Shown here piece by piece: positions 19,527-31,589 of a stretch of DNA of 64,000 nucleotides. Position 1 is the stretch's first letter, and each line of letters opens with the position of its first letter. The translations under genes were made by a program, and so were the position numbers. The notes under the pieces are model-generated. The model ran no database searches. It was not told the origin of the DNA and saw only the letters and a program-made list of their open reading frames with translations. Source of the stretch: Cichorium intybus (lineage: Eukaryota > Streptophyta > Magnoliopsida > Asterales > Asteraceae); the NCBI GenBank assembly GCA_023525715.1, contig JAKNSD010000072.1:835544-899543 (forward strand). Direction: 5' to 3'.

Positions 19527-20561
19527 TGTAAGTCCCATATTTGTTGTAAAACAATATCAATCATATAAAGGTTCAATTATGTGTGCTTGGAAGTTGGGGT
19601 AATTTGGTCATTTTACATGGAAGGGTAATTTGGTCTTTTGGCATAAAAGGACTTGATTTGTAAAAATATTTTGAGTTTTGGACTTAAAATGTTATAAATG
19701 CAGTCTTTTGTATTAAAATGTGATAAAAGTGTCAAAAGTTAACGAAAATGGACTTTAGGGACTAAACTGTAAATTCTGGAAATATAAAAGCTAGAACATC
19801 TCCCCATTTGTTGAGCTGATCACTTAGAAGCATCGGGAAGAAATTAGAGAGGGCGATTTCTGCAGAGCTTGTGGAGATTGAAGCTTAAGATCAAAATTTT
19901 ACTTTGGAAATTTGAAAGTTATCAAGATTTAAAGGTTAGTTATTGTTTTTCTAACCTAATTTCTTGAATGTTCTTCATGGGAGAAAGTGATGACTGAAAT
20001 TCCAGTAATTTTCTAAGAGGTTTAATGATTTTAAGCCTCAAACATGTTATGTGTTAAGAACATATCTCAAAAACATGAAAGTAGGTTGTTATTGTTGAAA
20101 TTTGGAATTTTGATTAAGAACCCTAGATTACAAGTTTTTAGGATCAACTTGATTCTAATGGGTTATAATGAATTCCAAATGTTATATTTGTTGAAATAAA
20201 TCAGTAGAAGTGATTAATATTGGACAATTTCAGTTTTGGACCAAGAATGTGAAAAACGGGAATTTCTAGAAATGGATTGGAATCACCAATTCCATTGTTT
20301 AGAAACTGAAATAAATGAACGGTTTTGGTCTTGGAACAAAACCTAGTGATTAAGTCGTGAATTAAGGGCTTAAAATGAGAAAAATGGGGATTTGTATCAT
20401 AAAAATCGGATTATTAGTCTGTCCAGCAGGAGATCGCGTCGCGACCTCCATGAGGATCGGGTCGCGATCCTGCGCCTAGGGAAATATGATCAAATTTCTC
20501 CTGCTTTCTGTTAAGAGTGAGCTAGTTTGGTTCATTTTTTTGGAACTTTCTGCTAGACTTG
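19527..20561 (+). repeat. T4 5' LTR, part 1
   Basis: Starts TGTAAGTCCCATATT (the 3' LTR starts TGTAACACCATATT; the first ~70 bp differ, then homology is high from about 19595). TATAAAA at 19783-19789. It ends where T5 begins. Contains the CpG-rich palindrome pair at 20430-20476. Confidence 0.8.
20430..20476. repeat. CpG-rich palindrome pair in T4 5' LTR
   Basis: Two adjacent hairpins: GAGATCGCG-T-CGCGACCTC (one mismatch) and AGGATCG-GGTCG-CGATCCT (7-bp stem, 20453-20471). The block is identical in the 3' LTR (about 36960-37006) apart from one base just after it. It is about 650 bp downstream of the TATA box, so it would be transcribed. Confidence 0.7.
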
Positions 20562-21635
20562 TGTTGGAAATCCATTTTCATTTAATAGGTTTCAAAAACT
20601 TGAAGTTGCAACGGAAGCATAAAATCATGAACACGAATTTCACTTCCAAGAGGATCATGCTACATGCATGTAGAGATAAAAGATGAAGAACAAGCATAGT
20701 AGAAGTTCAAGATCATAACCTTTCTTCTTGGCCTTGATATGAACGATTTGTAATGGCTAGGAAGCAAGGAAGATTCCCTCTATAGTTGATCCACCACAAG
20801 CTTGAACACCCAAGATGCTAGTCTTCAAAACTTGCAAAACAAACTTCCTTTCATCTTGAAACCAAAAACGATTTTTACTAGCTTTCAAGAGAGAGTTTTT
20901 GGCTGATTTCTTTTTAAGTATACAGATGTTAAGAGAGTACCATATGTTCGGCCATGCAAGCCCTTAAAAGGAAAAGAAGAAAAACATTATACTTAAAGAA
21001 AGAGCCTTTCTACTTTCCATGGTCAAGTGTTGGAAGAAACAAGCATCTATGACCACCTTTAGATTATATAATTAAGTACTTTTGAAGCATGGGAAGGCAT
21101 GGGAAGAGCCGATCATATGCAAGGATAAAACAAATTTTATAACATCTCTTTATTATTTATAAACTCTTAATCAAAGTTTATAAATAATAAACCTTTATAC
21201 TTATGTTAAATGGAATAACTTTTAAACCATATTAATTGACATGAAAACCTTTCAAACATGTATTATATATGATGTAAATATATATTTACAACATGCATAT
21301 TACATTTTATTTAATTTACCATTTAAATTAAATAAAAGGTTTACTCATAATATAATTAAATCATTTAACAACATAAACAATTTAATTGTTATACATGATT
21401 AATTCATCACATATGAATTACTAATCAACCTTTAATATTGGAGTTATTATTATTAATATTTAAATAATAATAACTTACAAGATTAAATTCCAAGTTCAGC
21501 GTCATTTGATGTTAAATCAAATTTAACATTCTAAATGATCAATTGGTGTCAAACTTGTTGTTGGTGTGACCCTATAGGATCATGTATTATTAGTAATATC
21601 ATTTTATGATCATCCTTGGGCATATAGAACTAACA
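20562..21635 (-). repeat. T5 3' LTR
   Basis: On the plus strand it reads TGTTGGAAATCC to GAACTAACA. 1074 bp. Inserted after ACTTG of the T4 LTR. Confidence 0.94.
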
Positions 21636-21650
21636 ATCTCCCACTTGTAC
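21636..21650 (-). other. T5 polypurine tract
   Basis: The minus strand reads ACAAGTGGGAGAT immediately before the LTR, the same type as in T1 and T2. Confidence 0.85.
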
Positions 21651-22440
21651 AAGGTTGCATCATAGAATGATACAGACAGTGATAGACGTCTAGCAACATT
21701 TCACTGCCCCCAATAACTCATGGCATAATGCCATTCAACAACATCCAATTCTTCATAAGCACGAGGCTCTAATTGATGCACAAGGTTATCTATCAATTAT
21801 CCATTTGTCGCAGACATCATGTTGAACATGAGACATGGATCTTAATCATTCTCATTTTATGTTCAAATTTCAATCAGGCGCCTGAGATGTCTAACTCTCA
21901 ACACATAAGAGGAACAAATCCCGTCTTGACTACATACGCCCCTCATATAGTTAGTACTATACATGAGCATGGTCTGTATGGTTGTCTAGATTTCAAGAAC
22001 AACGGTGAACCACATCAAAGTATAGCACTCCCAATACTTGAGTCCCAAATATGTATCTCAGGTCTAAGGATACAATGATAATACCTTTATTCAAGAATCA
22101 CTTATGACGGTGATCCATGGAGTGATCTTGAAGCAGGTCAAGTCCAATACTTGTTCACTGACAAGTACCTATGAATTTGGTTGCAACCTTTTGCTACTTT
22201 TACCCATAAAAGTCAACCAATCCAATTCATATTAGTCTTAATTCATAGCTGCTCCCATAATTATGATCGACTAAGGACATTTAGAATAATTAGATTATTC
22301 AAGGATTAAACATGCTAATATTAAAACACAAAATTATGAATGAAACATCACGTCACATATATTACATAATTCTTGTTGTTTACATAATTTCATATTCATA
22401 AAACACTAAACACAAATCAAATCCATTCATTAGAAAAACG
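21651..22440 (-). other. T5 3' untranslated region
   Basis: About 0.8 kb without a gene, duplicated nearly unchanged at 29380-30150. The small plus-strand ORF at 21773-22078 occurs in both copies but matches nothing I know. Confidence 0.6.
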
Positions 22441-23250
22441 AAGTCCTATACCCTTAGCGTGACTTTCATGCTTAGCTTGGGGTAAAGGCTTCGTGAATGG
22501 GTCTGCCAAATTCTGATCTGTATGAACCTTGTGAATACTTATTTCACCATTCTTAACTTCATGTCTTATGTAGTTATACCTTCGGTGAATGTGTAGGTCT
22601 TTTGATGCGATCTGGTTCCTTTGCTTGAGCTATAGCACCTATATTATCATAGAATATTTCTATAGGGTCCTGAATGGAAGGAACAACCCCTAGATCTTCA
22701 ATGAACTTTCTCATCCAGACAGCTTCTTGAGTAGCTTCCGAAGCAGCAACATATTCTGATTCTGTAGTGGATTGTGCAATCACTTCTTGTTTGGAACTCT
22801 TCCAAGACACGGCTCCTCCATTTAAAATAAAGACATACCCAGATTGAGATCTCAAATCGTCCCTATCAGTTTGGAAGGTTGCGTCAGTGTAACCCTTTAC
22901 TTTTAAGCTTTCTTCCAAACCACCGTAGACTAAGAACATATCTTTAGTTCTTCTCAAGTACTTAAGAATGTTCTTTACAGCAGTCCAGTGGTCTTCACCC
23001 GGGTTCTGTTGATATCTACTAGTCATGCTTAAGGCACATGAGACGTCGGGCCTAGTGCATAACATGGCATACATGATAGACCCAATTGTCGAAGCATATG
23101 GAACATGTTTCATCCTTTCAAGTTCAGTCCTAGTGCTTGGGTACTGAGACTTACTTAGGATGGTGCCATGCGGTATTGGCAAGAATCCTCTTTTGGAGTC
23201 TTGCATCTTGAACCTTTTCAAGATTTTATCAATATATACACTTTGGCTTA
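22441..23250 (-). pseudogene. T5 RT end and RNase H, frameshifted
   Basis: Minus-strand reading shows VPYASTIGSIMYAML, CTRPDVSCALSM, GYTDATF, STTESEYVAASEA and an FCDN-type motif that reads FYDN here. The frame is lost near 22610, just after AKEP, where the partial copy at 30146-30514 keeps the frame through RHEVKNGEISIHK to the end. RNase H degrades the RNA template. The frame differs from the RT segment upstream (shift near 23250). Confidence 0.88.
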
Positions 23251-23811
23251 GACCAATAAGTCTCTTAGATCTATCTCTATAGATATGCCTAATACATAAG
23301 CAACTTCTCCTAAGTCCTTCATTGAGAAACAGTTCTCAAGGAACGTTTTGACAACTTTTAAGGTTGGGATGCCATTTCCAAATAGAAGTATGTCATCTAC
23401 ATACAATACTAGGAATATGACTATGCTCCCACTAGCTTTCTTGTAAACACAGGAGTCATCCTCATTTTTGATGAATCCATAATTCATAATCTTTCCATCA
23501 AAGCGGATGTTCCATGTTCGAGACGCTTGCTTCAATCCATAAATAAATCTTTTAAGCTTGCACACCTTGCTTGGATGCTTGGGATCGACAAAACCTTCAG
23601 GTTGATCCATATAGACATCTTCCAATAAGTGTCCATTAAGGAAGACGGTCTTGACATCCATTTGCCATATCTCATAATCATAGTATGCGGCTATGGCAAA
23701 AAGTATCCTAATCGACTTGATCATTGCCACTGGTGAAAAGGTATCATCATAGTCAATACCATGAGTTTGTGAACATTTCCATCCACGTCGGTTTTCTTCT
23801 TGAAAACCCAT
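23251..23811 (-). pseudogene. T5 reverse transcriptase core
   Basis: Contains DDTFSPVAMIKSIRI, IWQMDVKTVFLNG, YGLKQASRTW and the catalytic YVDD (about 23393-23404). The N-terminal part lies in another frame (23721-24164), where WVFKKKTDVDG is followed by a deletion or frameshift of about 20 codons near 23765. The copy step cannot occur from this gene as it stands. Confidence 0.88.
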
Positions 23812-24218
23812 TTGTTCCCAACGGTCTTACAATTGGTGGGAAGATTAACCAAGTCCCATACTTGGTTATCGTGCATGGATTGCATCTCAGTGTTCATGGC
23901 TTCAAGCCATTTATCAGATTCAGGATCTGACATTGCACTCTGGTAGTTGACGGGTTCATCAGAATCTATCGTATAACATTCCTCTTCCATCAAAACGTAA
24001 CCATACCTTTCAGGTTCAAATCGAACCCTACCAGATCTGCGAACATCTTGTGTTATAACTTGTTCCTGATCAACTGTTTGTTCAGGTTCAACAATTTCTT
24101 GTTGAATGCTAGATCCAATTTCTTGTGTATCAGGCCGTGGTTCCTGAATTTCTTCAAGTTCCACAAACCTCCCACTAGCCTCTTCCGTCAGAAACTTGTT
24201 TTCTAGGAATTCAGCTTT
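23812..24218 (-). pseudogene. T5 integrase C-terminal/RT N-terminal region
   Basis: In the frame of integrase but separated from it by a stop at 24219-24221. An acidic linker (EIQEPRPDTQEIGSSIQQE) is followed by RRSGRVRFEPERYG, the usual copia region between integrase and RT, then the start of RT (YQSAMSDPESDKWLEAMNTE). Confidence 0.78.
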
Positions 24219-25340
24219 TCAAGAAATAAATATCTTATTCTCTATGGGGTTATAGAAGTAGTATCCAAGACAATCTTTCGGATACCCTACAAAGATACAC
24301 TTAGTTGAACAGGGTTCTAGTTTGTTTGAAGCTTCTTGTCTGACATAAGCTTCACAACCCCATACCTTGAGATAGGATAAAGATGGAACCCTTCCATGCC
24401 ATATCTCATAAGGTGTTTTATCTACCTTCTTAGTAGGTGCCATGTTTAGGAGACGAGCAGCTGTTTGTAAAGCATAACCCCAAAATGATAAAGGTAGAGT
24501 ACTTCTACTCATCATGGATCGAACCATATCCAATAGTGTTCGGTTCCGCCTCTCACATACACCATTATGTTGTTGTGTTCCAGGTGGAGTAAGTTGTGAA
24601 ACAATTTCACAAGTCTTAAGATGATCCACAAAGTTTGTACTTAAGTACTCACCTCCTCTATCAGAACGAAGAACTTTAATTGTTTTGTTGAGTTGATTTT
24701 CCACTTCACTTTGAAACGTTTTGAACATTTCAAACGCCTCGTGTTTATGTTTAATCAAATAAACATATCCAAAATGACTAAAGTCATCAGTGAAGGTGAT
24801 GAAATATCTTTCACCATATCTGGTCATTGGCTTGAAAGGACCACATACATCCGTATATATTATTCCTAACAAGTCCTTTGCCCTCTCGTTGGTTCCCGAG
24901 AAAGGAGCTTTAGTCATCTTGCCATGTAAACAAGATTCGCATATATCAAATGAGTCATTCTCATTTGCCTTCAAAAGTTCACTCTTTTGAAGTTGGGATA
25001 TGCGTTTCTTGTTTATATACCCAAGTCAACAATGCCATAGATAAATTTGACTCAAATCACATTTGGGTCTCTTGGTGAAAGTGTGGTATAAAGAGCCATG
25101 GTTAGTCTTTTTATCAAGGTTTACTTCATAAATTCCATTTAAAGGCCTAGCCTCGAAATAGAATACATTGTTTTTAGAAACACAAATGTCATCATTTATA
25201 AAGCAAAGATTAAAACCACATTGTCTCAACTTAGCAACTGAAATAATATTCCTAGACAAGCTAGGAACATAATAAACATTCAACAATGTCAAATACAAGC
25301 CACTAGGTAGTAATAAATCAAAACATCCAATTGAATCCAC
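24219..25340 (-). pseudogene. T5 integrase and pre-integrase region, two stops
   Basis: The pre-integrase part (25026-25340) ends IYLWHC then TGA where an Arg codon is expected. Downstream are the zinc-binding CESCLHGK and catalytic core motifs YTDVCGP, RSDRGGEY and CERRNRT, giving the D, D, E triad. The segment 24219-24974 is otherwise open. The second stop lies at its end. Integrase would join cDNA to host DNA. Confidence 0.88.
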
Positions 25341-25358
25341 CGCAACCCTTGCATTGTT

Positions 25359-26392
25359 TCAAACCCGGAGTACTAACTCGTTTGCCTTCAGTCGCCTACT
25401 CCTTTTGAACCCCTGCAACATATTACAAATGTGAGTTCCACAACCAGTATCAAATACCCATGTGTTAGGAGATAAATTATAAAGTTCTAGGTCTATCACA
25501 TAGATACCTAAAGTGCCCTCACCGGCCTTCTTCTTCTTCAACTCCGCAAGATAGGTAGGGCAATTTCTCTTCCAATGCCCAACTTTGCCACATTCGAAGC
25601 ACGCGTCTTCTTTGGCAACCTTTGCCTTCTTCTTGGGCGGACGAGATGGTTGGACAACTTTCTTGCCCTTTCCTTTGACAACATTTGCCTTCCCCTTGCC
25701 CTTGGAGTTGGTGGGGTGTTCGGGTCTAGTCCTCTTTGTACCACCTTCCTTGATCATGAGAACTTGAGTGGTTTTCTTAGGTAGATTCTTTTCTGCGGTA
25801 ATTAGCATCCCATGCAATTCCGGGATAGTCTTGTTCAAACCATTCATGTTATAATTCATGAAGAAGGGATCAAAAGACTTTGTCAAGGAGTTAAGGATCA
25901 TATCCGTTGCTAGCTCTTCGGGCATCACAACTCCAAGACGTGCCGAATGATCAATGTGACTCTTCATTTTGAGCACATAAGAGCTAACCGTCTCTCCATC
26001 CTCCATCTTGCAAGCATGGAAAGCCCGAACAGTTTCGAACCTTTCTGTCCTTGCAAGTTGTTGGAACATTTCCTTCAATTGATTAATCATGTCATATGCC
26101 GAATGATTCTCCAAATCCTTCTGAAGGTCAGGAATCATGGTTGCCAACATTAGACATGATGCATCAATGGAGTCATCCATCTTTTTAAGCCATGCATCAT
26201 GTGCGGGTTTAGGAATGGTAGGGGCTCTTCAGAAAATGGTTCATTGAGAACATATTCTTTCTTTTCTTGTTTGAGAACTATTCTCACACTACGGTACCAA
26301 TCCAAGAAGTTGGTGTGGTTGAGTTTTTCTCCCTCAAGGAGAGACCATAGTGATGTTTTGCTTGGAGCCGGGTTTGTTGTGTTTGGTGCCAT
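25359..26392 (-). pseudogene. T5 gag and protease, frameshifted
   Basis: ATG at 26390-26392 (MAPNTTNPAPSKTS). A frameshift near 26215 breaks the first 60 residues from the rest. The capsid region (RTERFETVRAFHACKMEDG; HSARLGVVMPEELATDMIL) is followed by a lysine-rich linker, the zinc knuckle CFECGKVGHWKRNC (25563-25604) and the protease signature WVFDTGCGTHIC with an intact DTG (about 25430-25465). A TGA ends the frame at 25359. Gag closely resembles that of T1. Confidence 0.88.
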
Positions 26393-26510
26393 CTACAAAA
26401 TTTTAACAAGGTTCAATTTAGAAATTTATGATATTAAGTCCTTAATAATTAATACCCTTTCTTGTTTCATAAACTTTAATTGATTAAGGTCTAGAATCCA
26501 AGTTGCAATA

Positions 26511-26548
26511 CGAATAAGTGGTTAGGTATCCTTTATCCCGCCTATTCG
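26511..26548 (-). promoter_or_regulatory. T5 leader hairpin, 16-nt-loop type, copy 1
   Basis: Plus-strand CGAATAAGTGG (26511-26521) pairs with CCGCCTATTCG (26538-26548) with one mismatch and one wobble. Loop TTAGGTATCCTTTATC (sense GATAAAGGATACCTAA). Confidence 0.78.
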
Positions 26549-26673
26549 AATCAACAAGGTAGGTAACGGTTTACCAATTATATCCAAATATAATTTCTAG
26601 AGTTATGGGATCCCATTATAACATTTTTAAGTTTGGCATGTTTGATCCCATCTATGCCTTGGATTTCTAATTC

Positions 26674-26689
26674 TTAGGTGACCTTTATC
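26674..26689 (-). promoter_or_regulatory. T5 leader loop motif without a clear stem, copy 2
   Basis: TTAGGTGACCTTTATC is kept but the flanking bases do not pair well. Probably a decayed copy. Confidence 0.5.
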
Positions 26690-26744
26690 ACAAAAGATTT
26701 ACAAACAAATCATCCCACTTAAATGGACGTGTAGTTTTGACAAC

Positions 26745-26778
26745 TATTAATGGTTAGGTGTCCTTTATCCCATTAATA
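26745..26778 (-). promoter_or_regulatory. T5 leader hairpin, 16-nt-loop type, copy 3
   Basis: TATTAATGG (26745-26753) pairs perfectly over 9 bp with CCATTAATA (26770-26778). Loop TTAGGTGTCCTTTATC. Confidence 0.8.
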
Positions 26779-26811
26779 TTACAAAGCTACCTCTTGTATC
26801 ACAAGAAAACT

Positions 26812-26843
26812 CCAAGTGGTTAGGTAACCTTTATCCCACAAGG
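26812..26843 (-). promoter_or_regulatory. T5 leader hairpin, 16-nt-loop type, copy 4
   Basis: CCAAGTGG (26812-26819) and CCACAAGG (26836-26843) give four inner and two outer pairs with a 2x2 internal loop. Loop TTAGGTAACCTTTATC. Confidence 0.62.
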
Positions 26844-28276
26844 ATATACAAGTGTTACATGAGTGTCTTTAAGAGGGGCGGCATTGATTTGTACTTCGAA
26901 AGGGATTTGAATGTTTTGCAATTCTAATTTTGAAAAACATATGGTATCATGTACATTGCATGCATCCAATGAACATGGTACCATTAAAATCTTATTTTGT
27001 TAATTGGTTCTTTTAATCATAAAATCTCCATTTTATTAATTCTTTGTTTGTGGTCAAGATTACAATTAATATCCAATATTAAGTTTGAGTTTGATCACAT
27101 ACATGAGAACCAATTTTAGTCCTAAATAATTACCATTATTATTTAGGGTTGGAGTTTGTAAGAATTTATAAAATCTTCATTTTATTAATTCTTTGTTTCA
27201 TTCATTTTCAAATCTTGACTTTTGAAGTTTTATAATAAAACCCATTTTAATAAAACCAATTGTATCACATCTTATGTTTTAAATGTCAATTTGAAAATTA
27301 CAAACTCCTTGATGATTATGTTTAATTATCTAGGTTGTCTAGCATGCAAAAATCTTATTTTCATCCACAACATTAAACAATAAAACATTCAATCATCACA
27401 TGCATGCATGGGTGCATAAACACAAGCCAACTAATTTGATATTTCATGTGAGCCATACATGAAATATCAAGTCCAAACCTAGGGACAAAAGTGTGAAAAA
27501 AAGCTCAACCAAATGATCTTCGATTTGGCTACAATTTTGCCAAGCTTCTTATATCATCAAATGACACTTGAACCACCATTTCTTGACACCATTGCATGAG
27601 TTTTAGTATTTCTTTTAGGCTCCTCAAAAATTGCGTCAGAACAGTGGCAACAGGAGGCTTTTCTTGTGGTTTTGTTGCTTTCTTGACTTCATTCTTGGTT
27701 AAATTGATGCTTATACTTGCCAACACTTATTGTATATGCTAGATATTAAAGTTACCAACAAGTATAGCATCAAAATACCAAGATATGAATTTATTTTGAC
27801 CTTCTTAACAGGTCCGAAAATGGACAGCAGGAAAGCAGGAAAAAAACGTTGCTCTTGGGTGTAATCTTCTCATGCCTTTATCTCCTTCTCTTGTTACTAT
27901 TCTAGTAATTACAAAATGAATAAAAGAAGGAAATAACTAATTATTATTACAAACCATTTGAATAAAAGAATAGATTACAACCAAATCGAATTTAAACACA
28001 AGACATGCAACACATGGTCCTTGGCTTGTTTATGCACCATTTTATCACATAAAATCATAAGAAAATCAACACTTTGTTTTTCTAAGGAAACAATTATGTA
28101 ACAAAATGCATGCAAACATAAATTTTAGTTGGTCACATAAAATCATAGATAATATACTTGCATGTTGCCAAAGAAGCCATGCATGAACATTGCATTCAAG
28201 AAGATGAACATTCATGGCTTCCAAAAACCAAGTTTATCCAAATAAACTTATTATCTAAACATGCAATATAGTCATG

Positions 28277-28288
28277 GCTCTGATACCA
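28277..28288 (-). other. T5 primer binding site (tRNA-iMet)
   Basis: The plus strand reads GCTCTGATACCA, the complement of TGGTATCAGAGC, two bases from the LTR. Confidence 0.92.
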
Positions 28289-28290
28289 AT

Positions 28291-29364
28291 CGTTGGAAAT
28301 CCATGTTCATTTAATAGGTTTCAAAAACTTGAAGTTGCAACGGAAGCATAAAATCATGAACACGAATTTCACTTCCAAGAGGATCATGCTACATGCATGT
28401 AGAGATAAAAGATGAAGAACAAGCATAGTAGAAGTTCAAGATCATAACCTTTCTTCTTGGCCTTGATATGAACGATTTGTAATGGCTAGGAAGCAAGGAA
28501 GATTCCCTCTATAGTTGATCCACCACAAGCTTGAACACCCAAGATGCTAGTCTTCAAAACTTGCAAAACAGACCTCCTTTCCTCTTGAAACCAAAAACGA
28601 TTTTTACGAGCTTTCAAGAGAGAGTTTTTGGCTGATTTCTTTTTAAGTATAAAGATGTTAAGAGAGTACCATATGTTCGGCCATGCAAGACCTTAAAAGG
28701 AAAAGAAGAAAAACATTATTCTTAAAGAAAGAGCCTTTCTACTTTCCATGGTCAAGTGTTGGAAGAAACAAGCATCTATGACCACCTTTAGATTATATAA
28801 TTAAGTACTTTTGAAGCATGGGAAGGCATGGGAAGGGCCGATCATATGCAAGGATAAAACAAATTTTATAACATCTCTTTATTATTTATAAACTCTTAAT
28901 CAAAGTTTATAAATAATAAACCTTTATACTTATGTTAAATGGAATAACTTTTAAACCATATTAATTGACATGAAAACCTTTCAAACATGTATTATATATG
29001 ATGTAAATATATATTTACAACATGCATATTACATTTTATTTAATTTACCATTTAAATTAAATAAAAGGTTTACTCATAATACAATTAAATCATTTAACAA
29101 CATAAACAATTTAATTGTTATACATGATTAATTCATCACATATGAATTACTAATCAACCTTTAATATTGGAGTTATTATTATTAATATTTAAATAATAAT
29201 AACTTACAAGATTAAATTGTAAGTTCAGCATCATTTGATGTTAAATCAAATTTAACATTCTAAATGATCAATTGGTGTCAAACTTGTTGTTGGTGTGACC
29301 CTATAGGATCATGTATTATTAGTAATATCATTTTATGATCATCCTTGGGCATATAGAACTAACA
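28291..29364 (-). repeat. T5 5' LTR (also 3' LTR of the partial tandem unit)
   Basis: 1074 bp, first base of TGTTGG changed to C on the plus strand. On one side it has the primer site, on the other a polypurine tract (29366-29376), so a single LTR serves two internal regions. Confidence 0.93.
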
Positions 29365-30732
29365 ATCTCCCACTTGCACAAGGTTGCATCATAGAATGAT
29401 ACAGACAGTGATAGACGTCTAGCAACATTTCACTGCCCCCAATAACACATGACATAATGCCATTAAACAACATCCAATTCTTCATAAGCACGAGGCTCTA
29501 ATTGATGCACAAGGTTATCTATCAATTATCCCTTTGTCGCAGACATCATGTTGAACATGAGACATGGATCTTAATCATTCTCATTTTATGTTCAACTTTC
29601 AATCAGGCGCCTTAGATGTCTAACTCTCAACACATAAGAGGAATAAATCCCGTCTTGACTACATACGCCCCTCATATAGTTAGTACTATACATGAGCATG
29701 GTCTGTATGGTTGTCTATATTTCAAGAACAATGGTGAACCACATCAAAGTACAGCACTCCCTATGCTTGAGTCCCAAATATGTATCTCAGGTCTAAGGGT
29801 ACAATGATAATACCTTTATTCAAGAATCACTTATGACGATGATCCATGGAGTGATCTTGAAGCAGGTCAAGTCCAATACTTGTTCACTGACAAGTACCTA
29901 TGAATTTGGTTGCAACCTTTTGCTACTTTTACCCATAAAAGTCAAACAATCCAATTCATATTAGTCTTAATTCATAGCTGCTCCCACAATTATGATCGAC
30001 TATGGACATTTAGAATAATTAGATTATTCAAGGATTAAACATGCTAATATTAAAACACAAAATTATGAATGAAACATCACGTCACATATATTACATAGTT
30101 CTTGTTTTTTACATAATTTCATATTCATAAAACACTAAACACAAATCAAATCCATTCATTAGAAAAACAAAGTCCTATACCCTTAGCGTGACTTTCATGC
30201 TTAGCTTGGGGTAAAGGCTTCGTGAATGGGTCTGCCAAATTCTGATATGTATGAACCTTGTGAATACTTATTTCACCATTCTTAACTTCATGTCTTATGT
30301 AGTTATACCTTCGGTGAATGTGTTTGGTCTTTTGATGCAATCTAGGTTCCTTTGCTTGAGCTATAGCACCTAGATTATCACAGAAGATTTCTATAGGGTC
30401 CCGAATGGAAGGAACAACCCCTAGATCTTCAATGAACTTTCTCATCCAGACAGCTTCTTGAGCAGCTTCCGAAGCAGCAACATATTCTGATTCTGTAGTG
30501 GATTGTGCAATCACTTCTTGTTTGGAACTCTTCCATTTAAGATAAATACATACCCAGATTGAGATCTCGAATCGTCCCTATCAGTTTGGAAGCTTGCGTC
30601 AGTGTAACCTTTTACTTTTAAGGTTTCTTCCAAACCACCGTAGACTAAGAACATATCTTTAGTTCTTCTCAAGTACTTAAGAATGTTCTTTACAGCAGTC
30701 CAGTGGGCTTCACCCGGGTTCTGTTGATATCT
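29365..30732 (-). pseudogene. T5 partial tandem unit: 3' untranslated region and RNase H end
   Basis: A near copy of 21636-23019. RNase H reads openly from 30514 to 30146 (STTESEYVAASEA, IFCDNLGAIAQAK, RHEVKNGEISIHK), better preserved than in the main copy. A 17-bp deletion near 30530 removes part of the domain. It breaks off at CTGTTGATATCT, where T4 LTR sequence resumes. Confidence 0.88.
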
Positions 30733-31436
30733 TCATCGAAAATTTTCGGAATACATATACGACCTCCCGAAAGTACTGTAGCAAAATACGCGTATTTCGG
30801 GAAAATGTATAATTTATAGAAAGATGGTAAAGGAAGGTCATCATCTCAATGTGATTTGTAATTGTATAAAATTGGACTCATGTAAAGGAAAGTTAATTGA
30901 AATAGTTGTTAACCTATTATCATTTGGTATATAAATGAATACATAGGTACGGGACAAACTATTGTGGCGCGTGCAAGAAGACAATAAGTAATTGGACAAA
31001 CTATGATATTAGATGTTGAAACCATCTGGTACGGCTTATATGGCCAGGAAATACGGTACAGTCATTTGTGGCTAGGAGACATGGGACAGAAATTGTTAAT
31101 GAGAATTTGAATGTTAATTTTCTCTTATATATGTGAGATTGTTTGTATGATTACTCATTGGGCTTTATAGCTCACTGTGTTTGTTTGATATGTCCCTGCA
31201 GGTGAGCGTGACCCTGTGAAGGGTAAAGATAAAGTCTGTGACTAAGAACATTGAACCTGTCAAGGACGTTAGTAGCATCCCGGCTTAGAGGATGTATAAT
31301 ATTATATATTCCTAGATACACTTGTACCCGTTTGTATTATAACTAATACCCCTTTTGAATATTGTTTTGTGTGAAATCTTGTGTTTAAAAATAAAATTTT
31401 TTCTGGGGTGTTTGTTTTAAAAATTCGAGTGTTACA
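30733..31436 (+). repeat. T4 5' LTR, part 2
   Basis: Resumes at the equivalent of about 37141 in the 3' LTR and ends GAGTGTTACA. It lacks about 340 bp present in the 3' LTR (37401-37742), including most of the 43-bp repeats. Confidence 0.85.
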
Positions 31437-31439
31437 AGT

Positions 31440-31451
31440 TGGTATCAGAGC
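31440..31451 (+). other. T4 primer binding site (tRNA-iMet)
   Basis: TGGTATCAGAGC, three bases after the LTR, continuing CGTGG. Confidence 0.9.
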
Positions 31452-31589
31452 CGTGGTTTAAGTGAACTATGTGTCTTTAGAATAGATTCTTGGACTTAAA
31501 CCTTGAGAGGTAATAGATATAATGGACAGTTGGACATATATAAGTTTGTTATTATATATGTAATCTAACTGTTTGCTGAATTTTGAAGT

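Larger units (their letters stand above)
26393..28276 (-). other. T5 untranslated leader
   Basis: About 1.9 kb between primer site and gag. AT-rich; one 65-codon ORF (27529-27726, minus) has no homology I recognise. Near gag it carries four copies of TTAGGTNNCCTTTATC (plus strand), three of them loops of hairpins. Confidence 0.7.
20562..30732 (-). mobile_element. T5: Ty1/copia element, minus strand, with partial tandem unit
   Basis: A full-length element runs 29364 down to 20562 (8.8 kb): 5' LTR 28291-29364, primer site, 1.9-kb leader, gag, PR, IN, RT, RH, polypurine tract, 3' LTR 20562-21635. Both LTRs are 1074 bp with about 14 differences (1.3%). Beyond the 5' LTR, 29365-30732 is a second copy of the 3' internal end (polypurine tract and RNase H), so the order is partial internal, LTR, internal, LTR. 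Its outer end is deleted with about 45 bp of T4 LTR. The coding region has several stops and frameshifts. Confidence 0.92.

Noticed and set aside
27529..27726. 65-codon ORF in the T5 leader as an upstream gene
   Set aside because: No homology recognised, AT-rich surroundings, no counterpart in the other elements. Kept only as part of the leader.
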